A stretch of DNA of 44,835 nucleotides from JBHGAV01 sp041946685 (GTDB lineage: Bacteria; Acidobacteriota; Terriglobia; Bryobacterales; Bryobacteraceae): NCBI GenBank assembly GCA_041946685.1, contig JBHGAV010000034.1, forward strand, positions 1-44,835. Direction: 5' to 3'. Made by a program: the position numbers and the translations under genes. Each line of letters opens with the position of its first letter. The first letter of the stretch is position 1. Shown here one piece after another: positions 37,501 to 44,835 of this stretch. The notes under the pieces were generated by a model, which was given only the letters and a program-made list of their open reading frames with translations, was not told the origin of the DNA and searched no databases.

Positions 37501-37629
37501 GGCGTAGATATCACATGGTCCCTGCGGAGCCGGCGGCGCCCCGCCGCGCTGTGTTGCCATCGTCAACCCGGCGCTAATCAGCACGACCGCCAGCGTGAGC
37601 CTTAGTACAAAGGTGAGCCTCGCCTCCAT
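34513..37629 (-). CDS. Secreted GH54-type alpha-L-arabinofuranosidase with NEW3-like, lamin-tail-like and beta-repeat regions (copy 1)
   Basis: This 1038-residue protein starts at ATG 37629 with AGGAG seven bases upstream and a signal peptide (5-26). Residues about 37-370 match the catalytic domain of fungal AbfB (GH54). GPCDIYAAAGTPC is near 37-49, vicinal cysteines 195-196 lie in CCFNYGN, Glu240 in WIMSDMEAGLF fits the nucleophile and Asp320 in GTGGDN the acid/base. A NEW3-like beta domain (about 375-470) and a lamin-tail-like domain (from INEVRFS) follow. Several repeats of about 36 residues follow the pattern GATNIKV..GF..GQTI.ID.G, and the end is TPGAPNQY. It would release arabinose from plant polysaccharides outside the cell. 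It is 73 bases downstream of the NHL gene. Confidence 0.88.
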   Translation of the reverse strand: MEARLTFVLRLTLAVVLISAGLTMATQRGGAPPAPQGPCDIYAAAGTPCVTAHSTTRTLRASYNGPLYQVKRTSDGATLDIRALPGVGVADAAAQDAFCANAICVINLIYDQSGKGNHLYQGPPGPGYPGPAKGAFDAQPIADMAPITIGGHKAYGVYIMPGMGFRNNDAAGLAINDEPQGIYMVVDGTHYDSGCCFNYGNCSTNGRAVGTGTMETTYFGTSSGWGSGDGPGPWIMSDMEAGLFSGYNARKNPVPSIDSWRFVTAVVNGGGGNKWDLRGGNAQSGGLTTFYSGVRPGSRENNRYYPMNRKGAILLGTGGDNGNGSSGTFYEGVMTTGYPTDEAINAVQANIVAARYDVQRLGLSRVTTFTPGSAQEVTTTFTNTTGAPVAGVKLSVSLPKGWTAAASGASTFSAPVAPGASVRATFKVTSPAATGAGWLTGRAEWTDPATRRPQSDTAAQRVRNVLPVKINEVRFSAGANTTDQFIELYNASSSAVDISGWTLINTQSQWAPVKLATIPPGTKLAAGGFYLLGLASSGLAAPAGPGATTINVRSTTGFEPGQKIDIGGEARTVVSVGTAAAAMTTVFIPVSAGPWLTVPAGATNLPVTSAAGFEVGQKIGIDIGGNYEVATVTAVGNAATQTTLAAAAAAGATNIKVAAIANLAVGDTLTLDTGARKEQVRVKNIGSAGANGTGIDLAAPLKLDHRNGVDLSGVGTGISFSPATKHAHRSGDAVQALGSGITLDRPLTRAHEYGVPVVNLAVTMAGYQGPPPPNQRFGGILSPWAGSIALMDASGAVVVDAIVYGSQQSNSSAEGVITSPEIATLEGDQHQGGCIAVVSPSSRGVMSPAVSAARAVNRSTGRFPDGRDADSLCQDFKMQPATTLAAPSAAGADNIKVAAVTDFVAGQTITIDAGADQETAVIATVGTPGATTVGAATATGATVIPVASAAGFSTGQTITIDGGPNRETAVVSHTTGGRGGATIVVTAPLQFAHEAGVQVSGSGITLTRALTRAHASGAQIASDLPTPGAPNQYQKRSN
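34530..35000. repeat. C-terminal direct-repeat segment of GH54 copy 1
   Basis: DNA here repeats at about 40690-41150 and 43955-44420. All three contain GTGATGCCGGAGCCGGAGAC (here from 34616) and neighbouring blocks such as the GGTCTGGCCGG type. It encodes beta-repeat units and the conserved end TPGAPNQY. Such shared segments allow recombination between the paralogues. Confidence 0.7.
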
Positions 37630-37702
37630 GTCCACTCTCCTAACCGCGAAGTAGATCGCTGAGCGCCTGTTCCGTGGAAAAGAGATGAACAAGATTCAGG
37701 CG

Positions 37703-40459
37703 CTACTCGAAACTCAACTGTACGACATTGGCGGCTTTGCCGTCGACGGCGATTTCGACATCGACGTAGCCGCGGCCCGCGAGGCTCGCCGGCAGTCGTA
37801 TATTCACCTGGTCCAGTCCTACCTGGCCCGCCACCGGGCCGGCGTACTCCACTGTAGCCGCGGCTCCTCCAATCTGCGCCGTCACGGCCGCGAGCGACGT
37901 CACGCCGCGAATCCCGGTGCCGTAGATCTCCAGAAAAGCCTGGCTGCCGGTGCCCAGCCGCAAAGGAACAGGCACGCAGGTGCCTGCCTGACAACCGGTA
38001 TTGAACACATCCTGCCGGGTCTGCGAGCCGTCGTCCGCGACAAAGACCACCTGTGCGGCGGGCACGCCCCGCCCATCCGAGTTCATCGTAAACAGGCCGG
38101 GCGCGACACGGTCGATCTGAACGCTTCCCGTGGCCGCGGTCTGCGAATTGCGCACGACCGTGACGGCCGCCTGCCCCAGGGCCGTCTCTTCCGGCACCTG
38201 GTAGTTGATCTGCGACGGGCTGACGAACCACAGCCGGGCCGGCCGCTCCACGCCCGCGCTGTCCCTGATCCTGACCGCCGTTTCGGCGAGTTCCACCGGC
38301 AGCGGTGCCCCCGGCGGTGCGACCGCGGTGACCGTGGACAAGTTCTCGCCATAGGCCGCCGCCACCATGCCGGGCGCCAGCGCCGCCAAGGGCGCGTAAC
38401 TCGCCGCCGAAACGGTCGTCAAGGTCGGGGTGAGCAGCCTGATCCTCTGGCTGAGCGCATCGCTGAGGTATACCTTTCCCACGGCGTCAACCGCCATGCC
38501 GTCGGTCCACCCTATCGCCGCTGCGGTGGCCGGGCCTCCATCTCCCCCCGACCCCATGCTTCCGTCTCCGGCGATCGTCGTGATCGTTCCCCTCGTCGAG
38601 ACTCTGCGGATTCGGAAGTTCCAGTAGTCGGCGACGTACAGGTTTCCGGCAGCGTCGACGGCGACTCTGGAGGGAGTGCTCAGTCGCGCGGCACTTGCCG
38701 GCCCGCCATCGCCGGCGAAACCGGCGACGCCGTCCCCGGCGTAGGTCGTGATCACGGTGCTGGAAACCCTGCGAATCCGATGGTTGCCGGAGTCTGCGAT
38801 ATAGAGGTTTCCCTCTCCGTCGACCGCAACATCGACAGGCGCGCGCAGTTGCGCTGCCAGGGCGGCGCCGCCGTCGCCCGAATAGCCTCGAATGCCGTTG
38901 CCCGCGACGGTCGTTATGATTCCGTTCGACACTTTCCGAATTCGATGGTTATCCGGGTCGGCGATGTACAAGTTGTCCTCCGAATCCACCGCGATGCCCG
39001 CCGGACTTCCCATCTGGGCTTGGAGAGCGGGGCCGCCGTCTCCGCCGTAGCCGAAGGTGCCGTCCCCCGCGACTGTCGTAATGACCCCGCCGGAGACTTT
39101 GCGGACGCGATGGTTGCTCGAGTCGGCGATGTAGAGATCGCCTTTGGAATCGACCGCCACACCGTACGGCCAATTCAAGAGCGCGTCCGTTGCCGGCCCG
39201 TGGTCGCCCCCGTAGCCCCAGGTCCCATTGCCTGCGAACGTCACGATCGAACCGTCTTCCACCTTGCGGATGCGGTGGCGGCTGTACTCGGCGAAGTACA
39301 CTTCTCCGGTCCGGCCGGCCGCAACCCCTGCCGGGCTGCTCAACTGCGCCGCTCCGGCGGGCCCGCTTCGGCCGGCATCGCCGGCTGTGCCGATGCCGGC
39401 AACCGTCGCGATGAGCCCCCCGGATATCTTCCGCACCCGGTAGTTGATCGTGTCCGCGATGTACAGGTTCGTGTCCCGGTCCACGGCCACACCGCCGGGA
39501 TAATTCAGCAGGGCCGAGGTCGCCGGGCCGCCGTCGCCGCCGTAGCCGGGGCTTCCGGCGCCCGCCACGGTGCTGATAACCCCGCTCGATATGCTGCGGA
39601 TCCGGTGGCTGTTTGAGTCGGCAATGTAGAGAGTGCCCGCGGCATCGACCGCGACGCCGTCGGGCCAGGTTAGCCGGGCGGCGCCCGCCGGGCCGCCGTC
39701 CCCGCTGTAACCCTGCTCGCCATTGCCGGCGGCTGTGCGGATGACGCCGCTTGAGACTACGCGCACGCGGAAGTTCGCCGGTTCGGCGATGTATAGGTTT
39801 CCGGCTGAGTCGACGGCCACGCCTTCAGGGTTCGAGATCTGGGCCGACACCGCCGGTCCGTTGTCGCCGTCATAGCCCCGGCTTCCGTTTCCTGCGACGG
39901 TAGTGATGATTCCGTTTGAGATTTTGCGGACACGGCAGTTGCCGTAGTCCGCGACGTACAGATTCCCGGCTGCGTCGATGGCGATCGCCGTCGGATGGTT
40001 CAACCGCGCGAGCTCGGCCGGCCCGTTGTCTCCGCTGAAGCCGGCTGTTCCGTTTCCGGCAACCGTCGTGATAATCCCGGCCGACACCTTGCGGACCCGA
40101 TGGTTGAGGGCGTCTGCGATGAACAGATTGCCCGCCGGGTCCAAGGCAATTCCGGCGGGTGACGCGAGCTGCGCGGAGAGTGCGGGCCCGTTGTCACCGC
40201 TGAACCCGTGGGCGCCGGTTCCGGCGACGCGTCTGAGCACGCCCGCGGCATCCCGCCTCAGAACGACGTGATACTCCTCGAGGGCGAGGTACACGCTGCC
40301 GTCCCCACCGGCCGCGATGTGCCGGACTCTGCCGAGCGCCGCGTCCGCTGCGGGAATGTCTTCGGGCAGGCCGCCGCCCGCGATTGTCTGGATTGAATAG
40401 GTCTGGTTCCAAGCTGCGCCGGCCAGCACCAGCATCAGTGCGGCAATTCGAATGCGCAA
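37703..40459 (-). CDS. Secreted NHL-repeat protein with Solibacter-type C-terminal domain
   Basis: This 918-residue protein reads from a TTG at 40459 with GGGAGGGGAC just upstream and a signal peptide (RIAALMLVLAGAAWNQ). Eleven clear NHL units of about 56 residues follow (pattern TTVAGNG..G..GDGGPA...L..P.G.AVD..GNLYIAD..NHRIRKV), preceded by one degenerate unit, giving twelve blades. The last 230 residues are the Solibacter uncharacterised C-terminal type (SYAPLAALAPGMVAAAYGEN, then PSQINYQVPEET). NHL propellers bind proteins or glycans. The frame is open upstream to 40651, but without a signal peptide. It sits between two GH54 genes on the same strand. Confidence 0.9.
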   Translation of the reverse strand: MRIRIAALMLVLAGAAWNQTYSIQTIAGGGLPEDIPAADAALGRVRHIAAGGDGSVYLALEEYHVVLRRDAAGVLRRVAGTGAHGFSGDNGPALSAQLASPAGIALDPAGNLFIADALNHRVRKVSAGIITTVAGNGTAGFSGDNGPAELARLNHPTAIAIDAAGNLYVADYGNCRVRKISNGIITTVAGNGSRGYDGDNGPAVSAQISNPEGVAVDSAGNLYIAEPANFRVRVVSSGVIRTAAGNGEQGYSGDGGPAGAARLTWPDGVAVDAAGTLYIADSNSHRIRSISSGVISTVAGAGSPGYGGDGGPATSALLNYPGGVAVDRDTNLYIADTINYRVRKISGGLIATVAGIGTAGDAGRSGPAGAAQLSSPAGVAAGRTGEVYFAEYSRHRIRKVEDGSIVTFAGNGTWGYGGDHGPATDALLNWPYGVAVDSKGDLYIADSSNHRVRKVSGGVITTVAGDGTFGYGGDGGPALQAQMGSPAGIAVDSEDNLYIADPDNHRIRKVSNGIITTVAGNGIRGYSGDGGAALAAQLRAPVDVAVDGEGNLYIADSGNHRIRRVSSTVITTYAGDGVAGFAGDGGPASAARLSTPSRVAVDAAGNLYVADYWNFRIRRVSTRGTITTIAGDGSMGSGGDGGPATAAAIGWTDGMAVDAVGKVYLSDALSQRIRLLTPTLTTVSAASYAPLAALAPGMVAAAYGENLSTVTAVAPPGAPLPVELAETAVRIRDSAGVERPARLWFVSPSQINYQVPEETALGQAAVTVVRNSQTAATGSVQIDRVAPGLFTMNSDGRGVPAAQVVFVADDGSQTRQDVFNTGCQAGTCVPVPLRLGTGSQAFLEIYGTGIRGVTSLAAVTAQIGGAAATVEYAGPVAGQVGLDQVNIRLPASLAGRGYVDVEIAVDGKAANVVQLSFE
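38420..40400. repeat. Tandem array of twelve NHL-encoding repeats
   Basis: About twelve units of roughly 165-170 bases lie in one frame on the minus strand, each encoding one beta-propeller blade. The units have diverged, but they share the codons for GDGGPA and NLYIAD. Twelve blades would make two six-bladed propellers. This is a coding repeat, not a CRISPR or transposon. Confidence 0.85.
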
Positions 40460-40675
40460 GTCCCCTCCCGGTCTGAACACGGCAGGGAACACAGGTCGTG
40501 CGCGACATTCAATCGTGAATCCAGCGCGTGGCTGCCCCAGACAGCCCCCGAACGGGCTCCAGCCGTCCTCTGATTCGAGTATTGCAGAGCGGGAGTTAGG
40601 CTGTCCACCCCAGAGCTCCGATGTTACGTCCGAAAACCGCGGGCCGGACACCGCCCCATCGGTTGCGTATTCCTT
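40460..40675. promoter_or_regulatory. Intergenic region upstream of the NHL gene
   Basis: This 216-base gap lies between GH54 copy 2 (stop at 40676) and the NHL start. It should hold the NHL promoter and the end of the upstream transcript. The GGGAGGGGAC ribosome binding site lies at its left end. No clear terminator hairpin or promoter boxes were recognised. Confidence 0.35.
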
Positions 40676-43600
40676 CTATCGCTTCCGGCTGTAATACTGG
40701 TTGGGCGCTCCGGGTGTGGGAGCGCCGGTCGAGACCTGCGCCCCGCTGGCGTGCGCCCGGGTCAATGCGCTGGTCAGGGTGATGCCGGAGCCGGAGACCT
40801 GTGTGCCGGCCTCGTGCGCGAACGAAAGCGGTCTGGCAACGGTGATTGTGGCGCCGCCAGAGGCTCTGCCTACGGCGACGATAACCGCCGTCTCGAAGCT
40901 TGCTCCACTGTCGATGTTGATGGTCTGGCCGGCGACGAAACCTGCCGCGCTGGCCACGGGGATCGCGGTCGCGCCCGCGGCGGTGGCTGTGCTCACCGTG
41001 GCGGCGCCTGGGGCGCCAACGTGAGCGATGAGGGCGGTTTCCAGGTCTGCGCCGGTACCGATCATAATCGCCTGGCCTGCGGCAAAGCCTGCCACGCTGT
41101 CCACTTTGATGTTGGCCGAGCCGGGGACGGCGGGGGCCGTCAGCGCGGCCGCGGGCTGAACCAGGAAATCGGTGCAGTTGCTGTCGCTGTCGAACCCGTC
41201 CGGGAACCGGCCCGCGCTCGTATTGGCCGTGGGGACCCGGGCCACCGGACCGTATTCATAGGCCGAGCCGGGCGAGGGGACAAAGCAGCCTTTCTCCTCG
41301 AGTCCGGGGGTGGCTTGGTACCCCTCGGCGACCCATGGATCGGCAAGGTATCCATAGTTGAGGCTGTCGGCGACCATCCCGGCGGCGTCACGAAGCACGA
41401 TGCTGCCGGCGCTGGTGGTGAGGTTGGACCTTGTTTGAGATGGATACGGCGCGGTGAGGGTGGGTCCCCCGAACCACTGGTCGGGCGCCCTAGGCCCCTG
41501 ATAGCCCGCGATCGTGACCTGTGGGTCGCGCACAACCGCGTTGACCGCGTGGTCCCTGGCGAGCGGCTTGTCGAGCGTGATGCCGGTACCAAGCGCCCTA
41601 ACGGGCTCGTTGCTCGAGCGGGGAAAGGCCGTCGCCGGCTCGAAGCTGATCCCCGTTCCCCGGACGCTGAAGGCCCTGCTGGAGGCGTGGCTGAACTTGA
41701 GCGGTTCGGCCAGATCCAGGCCTGTGCCCGGGTCCTCCCCTTCCGTTAACGGGCCGCGGAAGGTGTTGCGGGCCGACGCCGTCCCCACGCGCGCAACCGT
41801 CACGGTCTCGATCCCGCTCCAATCGCCCAGCCTGATCCGGTCCCCCACCGAGATGTTGGCCACCGACGACACCTTGATGTTGGTGTCGCCCGGTTTCGCG
41901 TCCGCCGACAGCCACGCTTGTGTGCCCTCCTTGCCGACGGCGGTGACCGTAGCGATCTCGTACCGCTCCACGGTGCCTGAGACGACCGGATAGGTGGCGC
42001 CATAGCCGAGGGCGATCTTCTGGCCTACCTCGAAGCCGGCGGTGCTGGCGACGGGCACATTGGTTGAGCCAGCGGGGATCGTGATCACCGGACCGTCGGG
42101 AAGGGGTTGCCACACCGTCGTTGCTTTGCCCGCCGGGGTCCCCAGGTTCACGATCCTGCGGGTCTCCATGTCGGGGCCGGAACCGATCTCAATCGTATTG
42201 CCGGCCTTCATTCCGAGCGTGCTCCGGACGTAGATCGTGGCGTCGCCCGCACGCGCCGGAGCCGCCAGCCCGGAGTTGGCGAGGCCCAGCAGGTAGAAGC
42301 CGCCGGCTGCGAGCTTCGTCCCGGCCGGGATCTTCACCGACGAGAAGACGGCCTCCGGGGCCGGCCGGTGGGTCAGGGTCCAATTAGAGATGTCGACGGC
42401 GCTGGTGCCGGCATTGTAGAGTTCGATGAACGAGTCCGTCTCATTGGCGGGAGGAGCGGAGCTGATTCGGAACTCGTTGATCTTGATCGGGCTGACATTC
42501 CGCACTTTCTGGACCGCGGTCTCGGATTGTTTCCGGCCGGTCGTGCGGTTCGTCCACGACGCGCGTGCGACCAGGTCCCCGTTGAAGGCAGTCGGCCCCG
42601 AGGTGATCCTAAAGGTCGCGCTCACGGCGCCGCCCGGCGCAACCGGACCAGCGAGCGTCACCGATGCACCGGTGGAGCGGGAGGCGGTAGCGGTCCATCC
42701 CTGGGGCGTCGAAACGCTCAGCGTGATGTCCCCTGCGGGCGCCCCAGTGGTGTTCATGAACGTCACGATGGTGTCCTGGGAAGATCCCGGCGTGAACGTC
42801 TGGAGTCCGGGTGGCGTGGCGGCCGCCGATGCCGGTGCCAGGCTCAACCGCGCGACGTCGTACCCGGCGGCGACCACGGTGGCCTGAACCCGCTGGTTGG
42901 TCTCCTGCGTCGGAAAGGTCCCGGCGGCCGTCATCGCACCCTCGTAAAAGGTGCCCTGCGCGCGGATGCTGTTGTCGCCGCCGGCGCCCAGCACGATGGC
43001 GCCCTGCTTGCGCATCGGGTCATACGAACGGCTGACGCGGGGTCCGTCGAACATGACCGACAGGGCGCCCCGTTGCGCGTCGCCGCCCATGGTTCTCCAG
43101 CGGCCCGGAGCGCCGTCGGCCATGGCGGTCACGAACCGCCAGGTGATGCTCGGCAAGGTCACACAGAGTCTGGATCCGTCCGCGTTGGCGCAGCCGACCA
43201 CGCTGTTTTCCTGGTCGGACATGATCCACGGGCCGGGGGGATTCCCGTGATACCAGGCGGTGGCGTTGCCGAAGTAGGTGGTTTCCATGGTGCCGGGGCC
43301 GTTGAAGCGGCTGTCGGTCTCCACGTTGCCGTAGTTGAAGCAGCAGTCGCCGTTGTAGTGATGGCCGTTGATCACCCAGTACTGCCCCTGCGCCTGGTCG
43401 CCTACCGCCGTGCCTTTGGCGTCGTTCCAGCGGAAGCCGATGGCGGGCGAGATGAAGACGCCATATGCCTTGTGGCCCATGATCGTAATCGGCGCCCAGT
43501 CGGCGACCGGAATGTTGTTGAACCCGCCCATGGCCGGGCCGCTGAAGTGGCCGCGGGGCGCCTGGACGAGATGGTTCCCATGGCCGGACTGATCGTAGAG

Positions 43601-43939
43601 GGTGGTGATCCAGCAATAGGTGTTGGCGCAGAAAGCGTCCTGCGCAGCTGCATTAGCGTATCCGCCCGCATCGGAGCCTGAGGGCTGGACGACGCCGATG
43701 TCCAGGGTCTTGCCGTCCGACTGGCGCAGCACCTGGTAGAGCGGACCGTTGTAGCCAGCGTACAGAGCGCGCGTGGAACTGTGCGCGGCCACGCAGGGCG
43801 TGCCACCCGCGGCATAGGCGTCACATGGGCCTTGTGGCCGGGGCGGCGCCCCGCCGGTCTGTGTAGCCATCGTCAACGCGCCGCCAAGAAGCGCCAGCGA
43901 CGGCACGAGCCCTAGCACGCGAACAACACGCTTGCTCAT
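40676..43939 (-). CDS. Secreted GH54-type alpha-L-arabinofuranosidase with NEW3-like, lamin-tail-like and beta-repeat regions (copy 2)
   Basis: This 1087-residue paralogue of copy 1 starts at ATG 43939, with GGAGG seven bases upstream and a signal peptide (6-26). GH54 hallmarks are kept: GPCDAYAAGGTPC, vicinal cysteines 199-200 in CCFNYGN, Glu244 in WIMSDQEN and Asp322 in GAGGDN. The region after the nucleophile differs from copy 1 (SVVGCANADGSRLC with two extra cysteines), which may change the substrate pocket. A NEW3-like domain, a split lamin-tail-like domain (INEFRIS ... GSIVLRDAAG) and beta repeats follow, ending TPGAPNQYYSRKR. Its ATG is one base past the stop of the partial third copy, so they form one transcript. 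Confidence 0.88.
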   Translation of the reverse strand: MSKRVVRVLGLVPSLALLGGALTMATQTGGAPPRPQGPCDAYAAGGTPCVAAHSSTRALYAGYNGPLYQVLRQSDGKTLDIGVVQPSGSDAGGYANAAAQDAFCANTYCWITTLYDQSGHGNHLVQAPRGHFSGPAMGGFNNIPVADWAPITIMGHKAYGVFISPAIGFRWNDAKGTAVGDQAQGQYWVINGHHYNGDCCFNYGNVETDSRFNGPGTMETTYFGNATAWYHGNPPGPWIMSDQENSVVGCANADGSRLCVTLPSITWRFVTAMADGAPGRWRTMGGDAQRGALSVMFDGPRVSRSYDPMRKQGAIVLGAGGDNSIRAQGTFYEGAMTAAGTFPTQETNQRVQATVVAAGYDVARLSLAPASAAATPPGLQTFTPGSSQDTIVTFMNTTGAPAGDITLSVSTPQGWTATASRSTGASVTLAGPVAPGGAVSATFRITSGPTAFNGDLVARASWTNRTTGRKQSETAVQKVRNVSPIKINEFRISSAPPANETDSFIELYNAGTSAVDISNWTLTHRPAPEAVFSSVKIPAGTKLAAGGFYLLGLANSGLAAPARAGDATIYVRSTLGMKAGNTIEIGSGPDMETRRIVNLGTPAGKATTVWQPLPDGPVITIPAGSTNVPVASTAGFEVGQKIALGYGATYPVVSGTVERYEIATVTAVGKEGTQAWLSADAKPGDTNIKVSSVANISVGDRIRLGDWSGIETVTVARVGTASARNTFRGPLTEGEDPGTGLDLAEPLKFSHASSRAFSVRGTGISFEPATAFPRSSNEPVRALGTGITLDKPLARDHAVNAVVRDPQVTIAGYQGPRAPDQWFGGPTLTAPYPSQTRSNLTTSAGSIVLRDAAGMVADSLNYGYLADPWVAEGYQATPGLEEKGCFVPSPGSAYEYGPVARVPTANTSAGRFPDGFDSDSNCTDFLVQPAAALTAPAVPGSANIKVDSVAGFAAGQAIMIGTGADLETALIAHVGAPGAATVSTATAAGATAIPVASAAGFVAGQTINIDSGASFETAVIVAVGRASGGATITVARPLSFAHEAGTQVSGSGITLTSALTRAHASGAQVSTGAPTPGAPNQYYSRKR
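40690..41150. repeat. C-terminal direct-repeat segment of GH54 copy 2
   Basis: This segment is the counterpart of 34530-35000 and 43955-44420. It carries the same GTGATGCCGGAGCCGGAGAC core near 40789 and encodes the beta repeats and the ending TPGAPNQYY. Confidence 0.7.
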
Positions 43940-43940
43940 G

Positions 43941-44835
43941 CTATCGCCTCCCGCTGGAGTAGTACCGGTTCGGCGCGCCGGGCGTGGCGGCGCCGGCGAC
44001 AACCTGCGCCCCGCCGGCATGCCCCCGGGTCAAGGCGCTGGTGAGAGTGATGCCGGAGCCGGAGACCTGTGCGCCGGCTGCGTGGGCGTACATCAGCGGC
44101 CTCGCCAGCGTGATCGTTGCCCCGCCAGGACCGCGTGCGCCGCCGCGGCCTCCAGGACCTCTGGCAATCGAAACGATTACCGCCGTCTCGAAGTTCCTGC
44201 CGTCATCGACGTTGATGGTCTGACCGGCGCTGAAGCCTGTCGCGCCGGCGACAGCAATGGCTGTCGCGCCCGCGGCGGCCGCGGTGGTCACCGTCGTTGC
44301 GCCCGCCGTGCCTACCAGCGCGACAACGGCTGTTTCCTGGTTCCCGCCCGCATCAATCGTAATCGTCTGGCCGGGAGCGAAATCCGACACACTGTCGACC
44401 TTGATATTGGTCGCGCCAGCCGAGGAAGCCGTTGCCAGGGCGGTGACGGGCTGCAACTGGAAGTCGGTACAGTTGCTGTCCGCGTCGAACCCATCCGGAA
44501 CCCGCCCCGCGCTAATGGTGACGGCCACGGCCTGAGTTCCCGGCCCGAAGCCGCCGCCCGCGGGCGGCATGGCGACGCGGCAGCCGCCCTCCCCCGCCCC
44601 CGACGCAGCCTGGTAGCCCTCGGCTGCCCATGGATCGACCATGAGACCGTAGTTCAGGCTGTCAACGACGAGGCCAGCGGCGTCGCGCAGGATCATGGCG
44701 CCGGCGTTGACCGGGCGGCCGGGTCTTGCATAGTCCGGGGCGGCAAGAGCGGGCCCTCCAAACCATTGGTTGGGCGCCGGAGTCCCCTGGTAGCCCGCCG
44801 TGGTGACCGTGGCGTCGCGCACCACATCGTTGACC
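43941..44835 (-). CDS. C-terminal part of a third GH54-cluster paralogue (5' end outside window)
   Basis: The frame is open to the right edge and reads VNDVVRDATVTTAGYQG, which aligns with the middle of copy 2 (VNAVVRDPQVTIAGYQG), so the true start is beyond the window. The visible 297 or so residues hold the second half of the lamin-tail-like domain (GAMILRDAAGLVVDSLNYG), a DGFDADSNCTDF segment shared with copy 2, beta repeats with a glycine/arginine-rich insert (RGPGGRGGARGPGG), and the ending TPGAPNRYYSSGRR. Whether it carries a GH54 catalytic domain cannot be seen. It is coupled to copy 2 by a one-base gap. Confidence 0.85.
   Translation of the reverse strand, partial: VNDVVRDATVTTAGYQGTPAPNQWFGGPALAAPDYARPGRPVNAGAMILRDAAGLVVDSLNYGLMVDPWAAEGYQAASGAGEGGCRVAMPPAGGGFGPGTQAVAVTISAGRVPDGFDADSNCTDFQLQPVTALATASSAGATNIKVDSVSDFAPGQTITIDAGGNQETAVVALVGTAGATTVTTAAAAGATAIAVAGATGFSAGQTINVDDGRNFETAVIVSIARGPGGRGGARGPGGATITLARPLMYAHAAGAQVSGSGITLTSALTRGHAGGAQVVAGAATPGAPNRYYSSGRR
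43955..44420. repeat. C-terminal direct-repeat segment of the third paralogue
   Basis: This is the third occurrence of the segment described at 34530-35000, with the same GTGATGCCGGAGCCGGAGAC core near 44048. It is closer to the copy 2 segment than to that of copy 1 by eye. Confidence 0.7.

Noticed and set aside
37685..39616. Open frame of about 640 codons on the plus strand, antisense to the NHL gene.
   Set aside because: It mirrors the codon pattern of the NHL repeats, and its product is rich in R, D, G and H with no domain.
38420..40400. Regularly spaced repeats that could suggest a CRISPR array.
   Set aside because: Units are about 168 bases, in frame, divergent, and encode NHL blades.

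Overview
The window is GC-rich, tightly packed bacterial chromosome and looks like an acidobacterium of the Bryobacterales/Solibacter group. Three things point there: a protein with a C-terminal domain of the kind first named from Solibacter (NHL-repeat protein, 37703-40459), an 'Acidobacterial VWFA-related' protein (7002-9125), and a very large TonB-dependent receptor with an N-terminal carboxypeptidase-regulatory-like domain (9128-12595). Several genes start with TTG or GTG behind good ribosome binding sites. No rRNA, tRNA, CRISPR array, transposase or phage module was recognised, and no stretch without a gene exceeds about 300 bases.

Layout from left to right. (1) 61-3551, minus strand: mutY followed by two MacB/FtsX-type ABC permeases; the ATPase is not in the window. 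(2) 3541-5547, plus: an exported M13 (neprilysin-type) zinc peptidase whose start overlaps that of mutY. (3) 5431-12595, minus: TonB receptor, VWFA protein and a GT39-type membrane glycosyltransferase, whose 3' end overlaps the peptidase gene. (4) 12858-13808: a small PilZ protein and an unknown lipoprotein, convergent. (5) 13961-19047, plus: four tightly linked genes encoding an exported endonuclease/exonuclease/phosphatase-fold (EEP) enzyme, an Omp85-type barrel without POTRA domains, an exported protein with kinase-like motifs, and an ATP/ADP-translocase-family (NTT) transporter. (6) 19107-21444, minus: a TetR regulator and a membrane-anchored Ser/Thr kinase one base apart. (7) 21647-29551, plus: a complete RND tripartite efflux operon (adaptor, pump, outer-membrane channel) followed by a sigma-54-dependent GAF activator. 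(8) 29609-34275, minus: an unknown 280-residue protein, a second membrane-anchored kinase closely related to the first, and an NTT-like membrane domain fused to a HEAT-like soluble region. (9) 34513-44835, minus: two complete GH54 alpha-L-arabinofuranosidase-like secreted proteins plus the C-terminal end of a third paralogue. Their lamin-tail-like domain is interrupted by short beta-type repeats. A 12-unit NHL propeller protein lies between the two complete copies.

The most interesting signal is a recurring association of NTT-family nucleotide-transporter-like proteins with kinases. NTT1 is translationally coupled to an exported kinase-like protein and lies tail to tail with kinase 1. NTT2-HEAT overlaps kinase 2. 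The efflux cassette sits between these two related modules. A working hypothesis is that the four-gene operon at 13961-19047 is an envelope phosphotransfer system in which the transporter could supply nucleotide to the kinase-like protein. This rests on motifs and gene order only. The right end looks like plant-polysaccharide (arabinan/arabinoxylan) degradation by exported enzymes.
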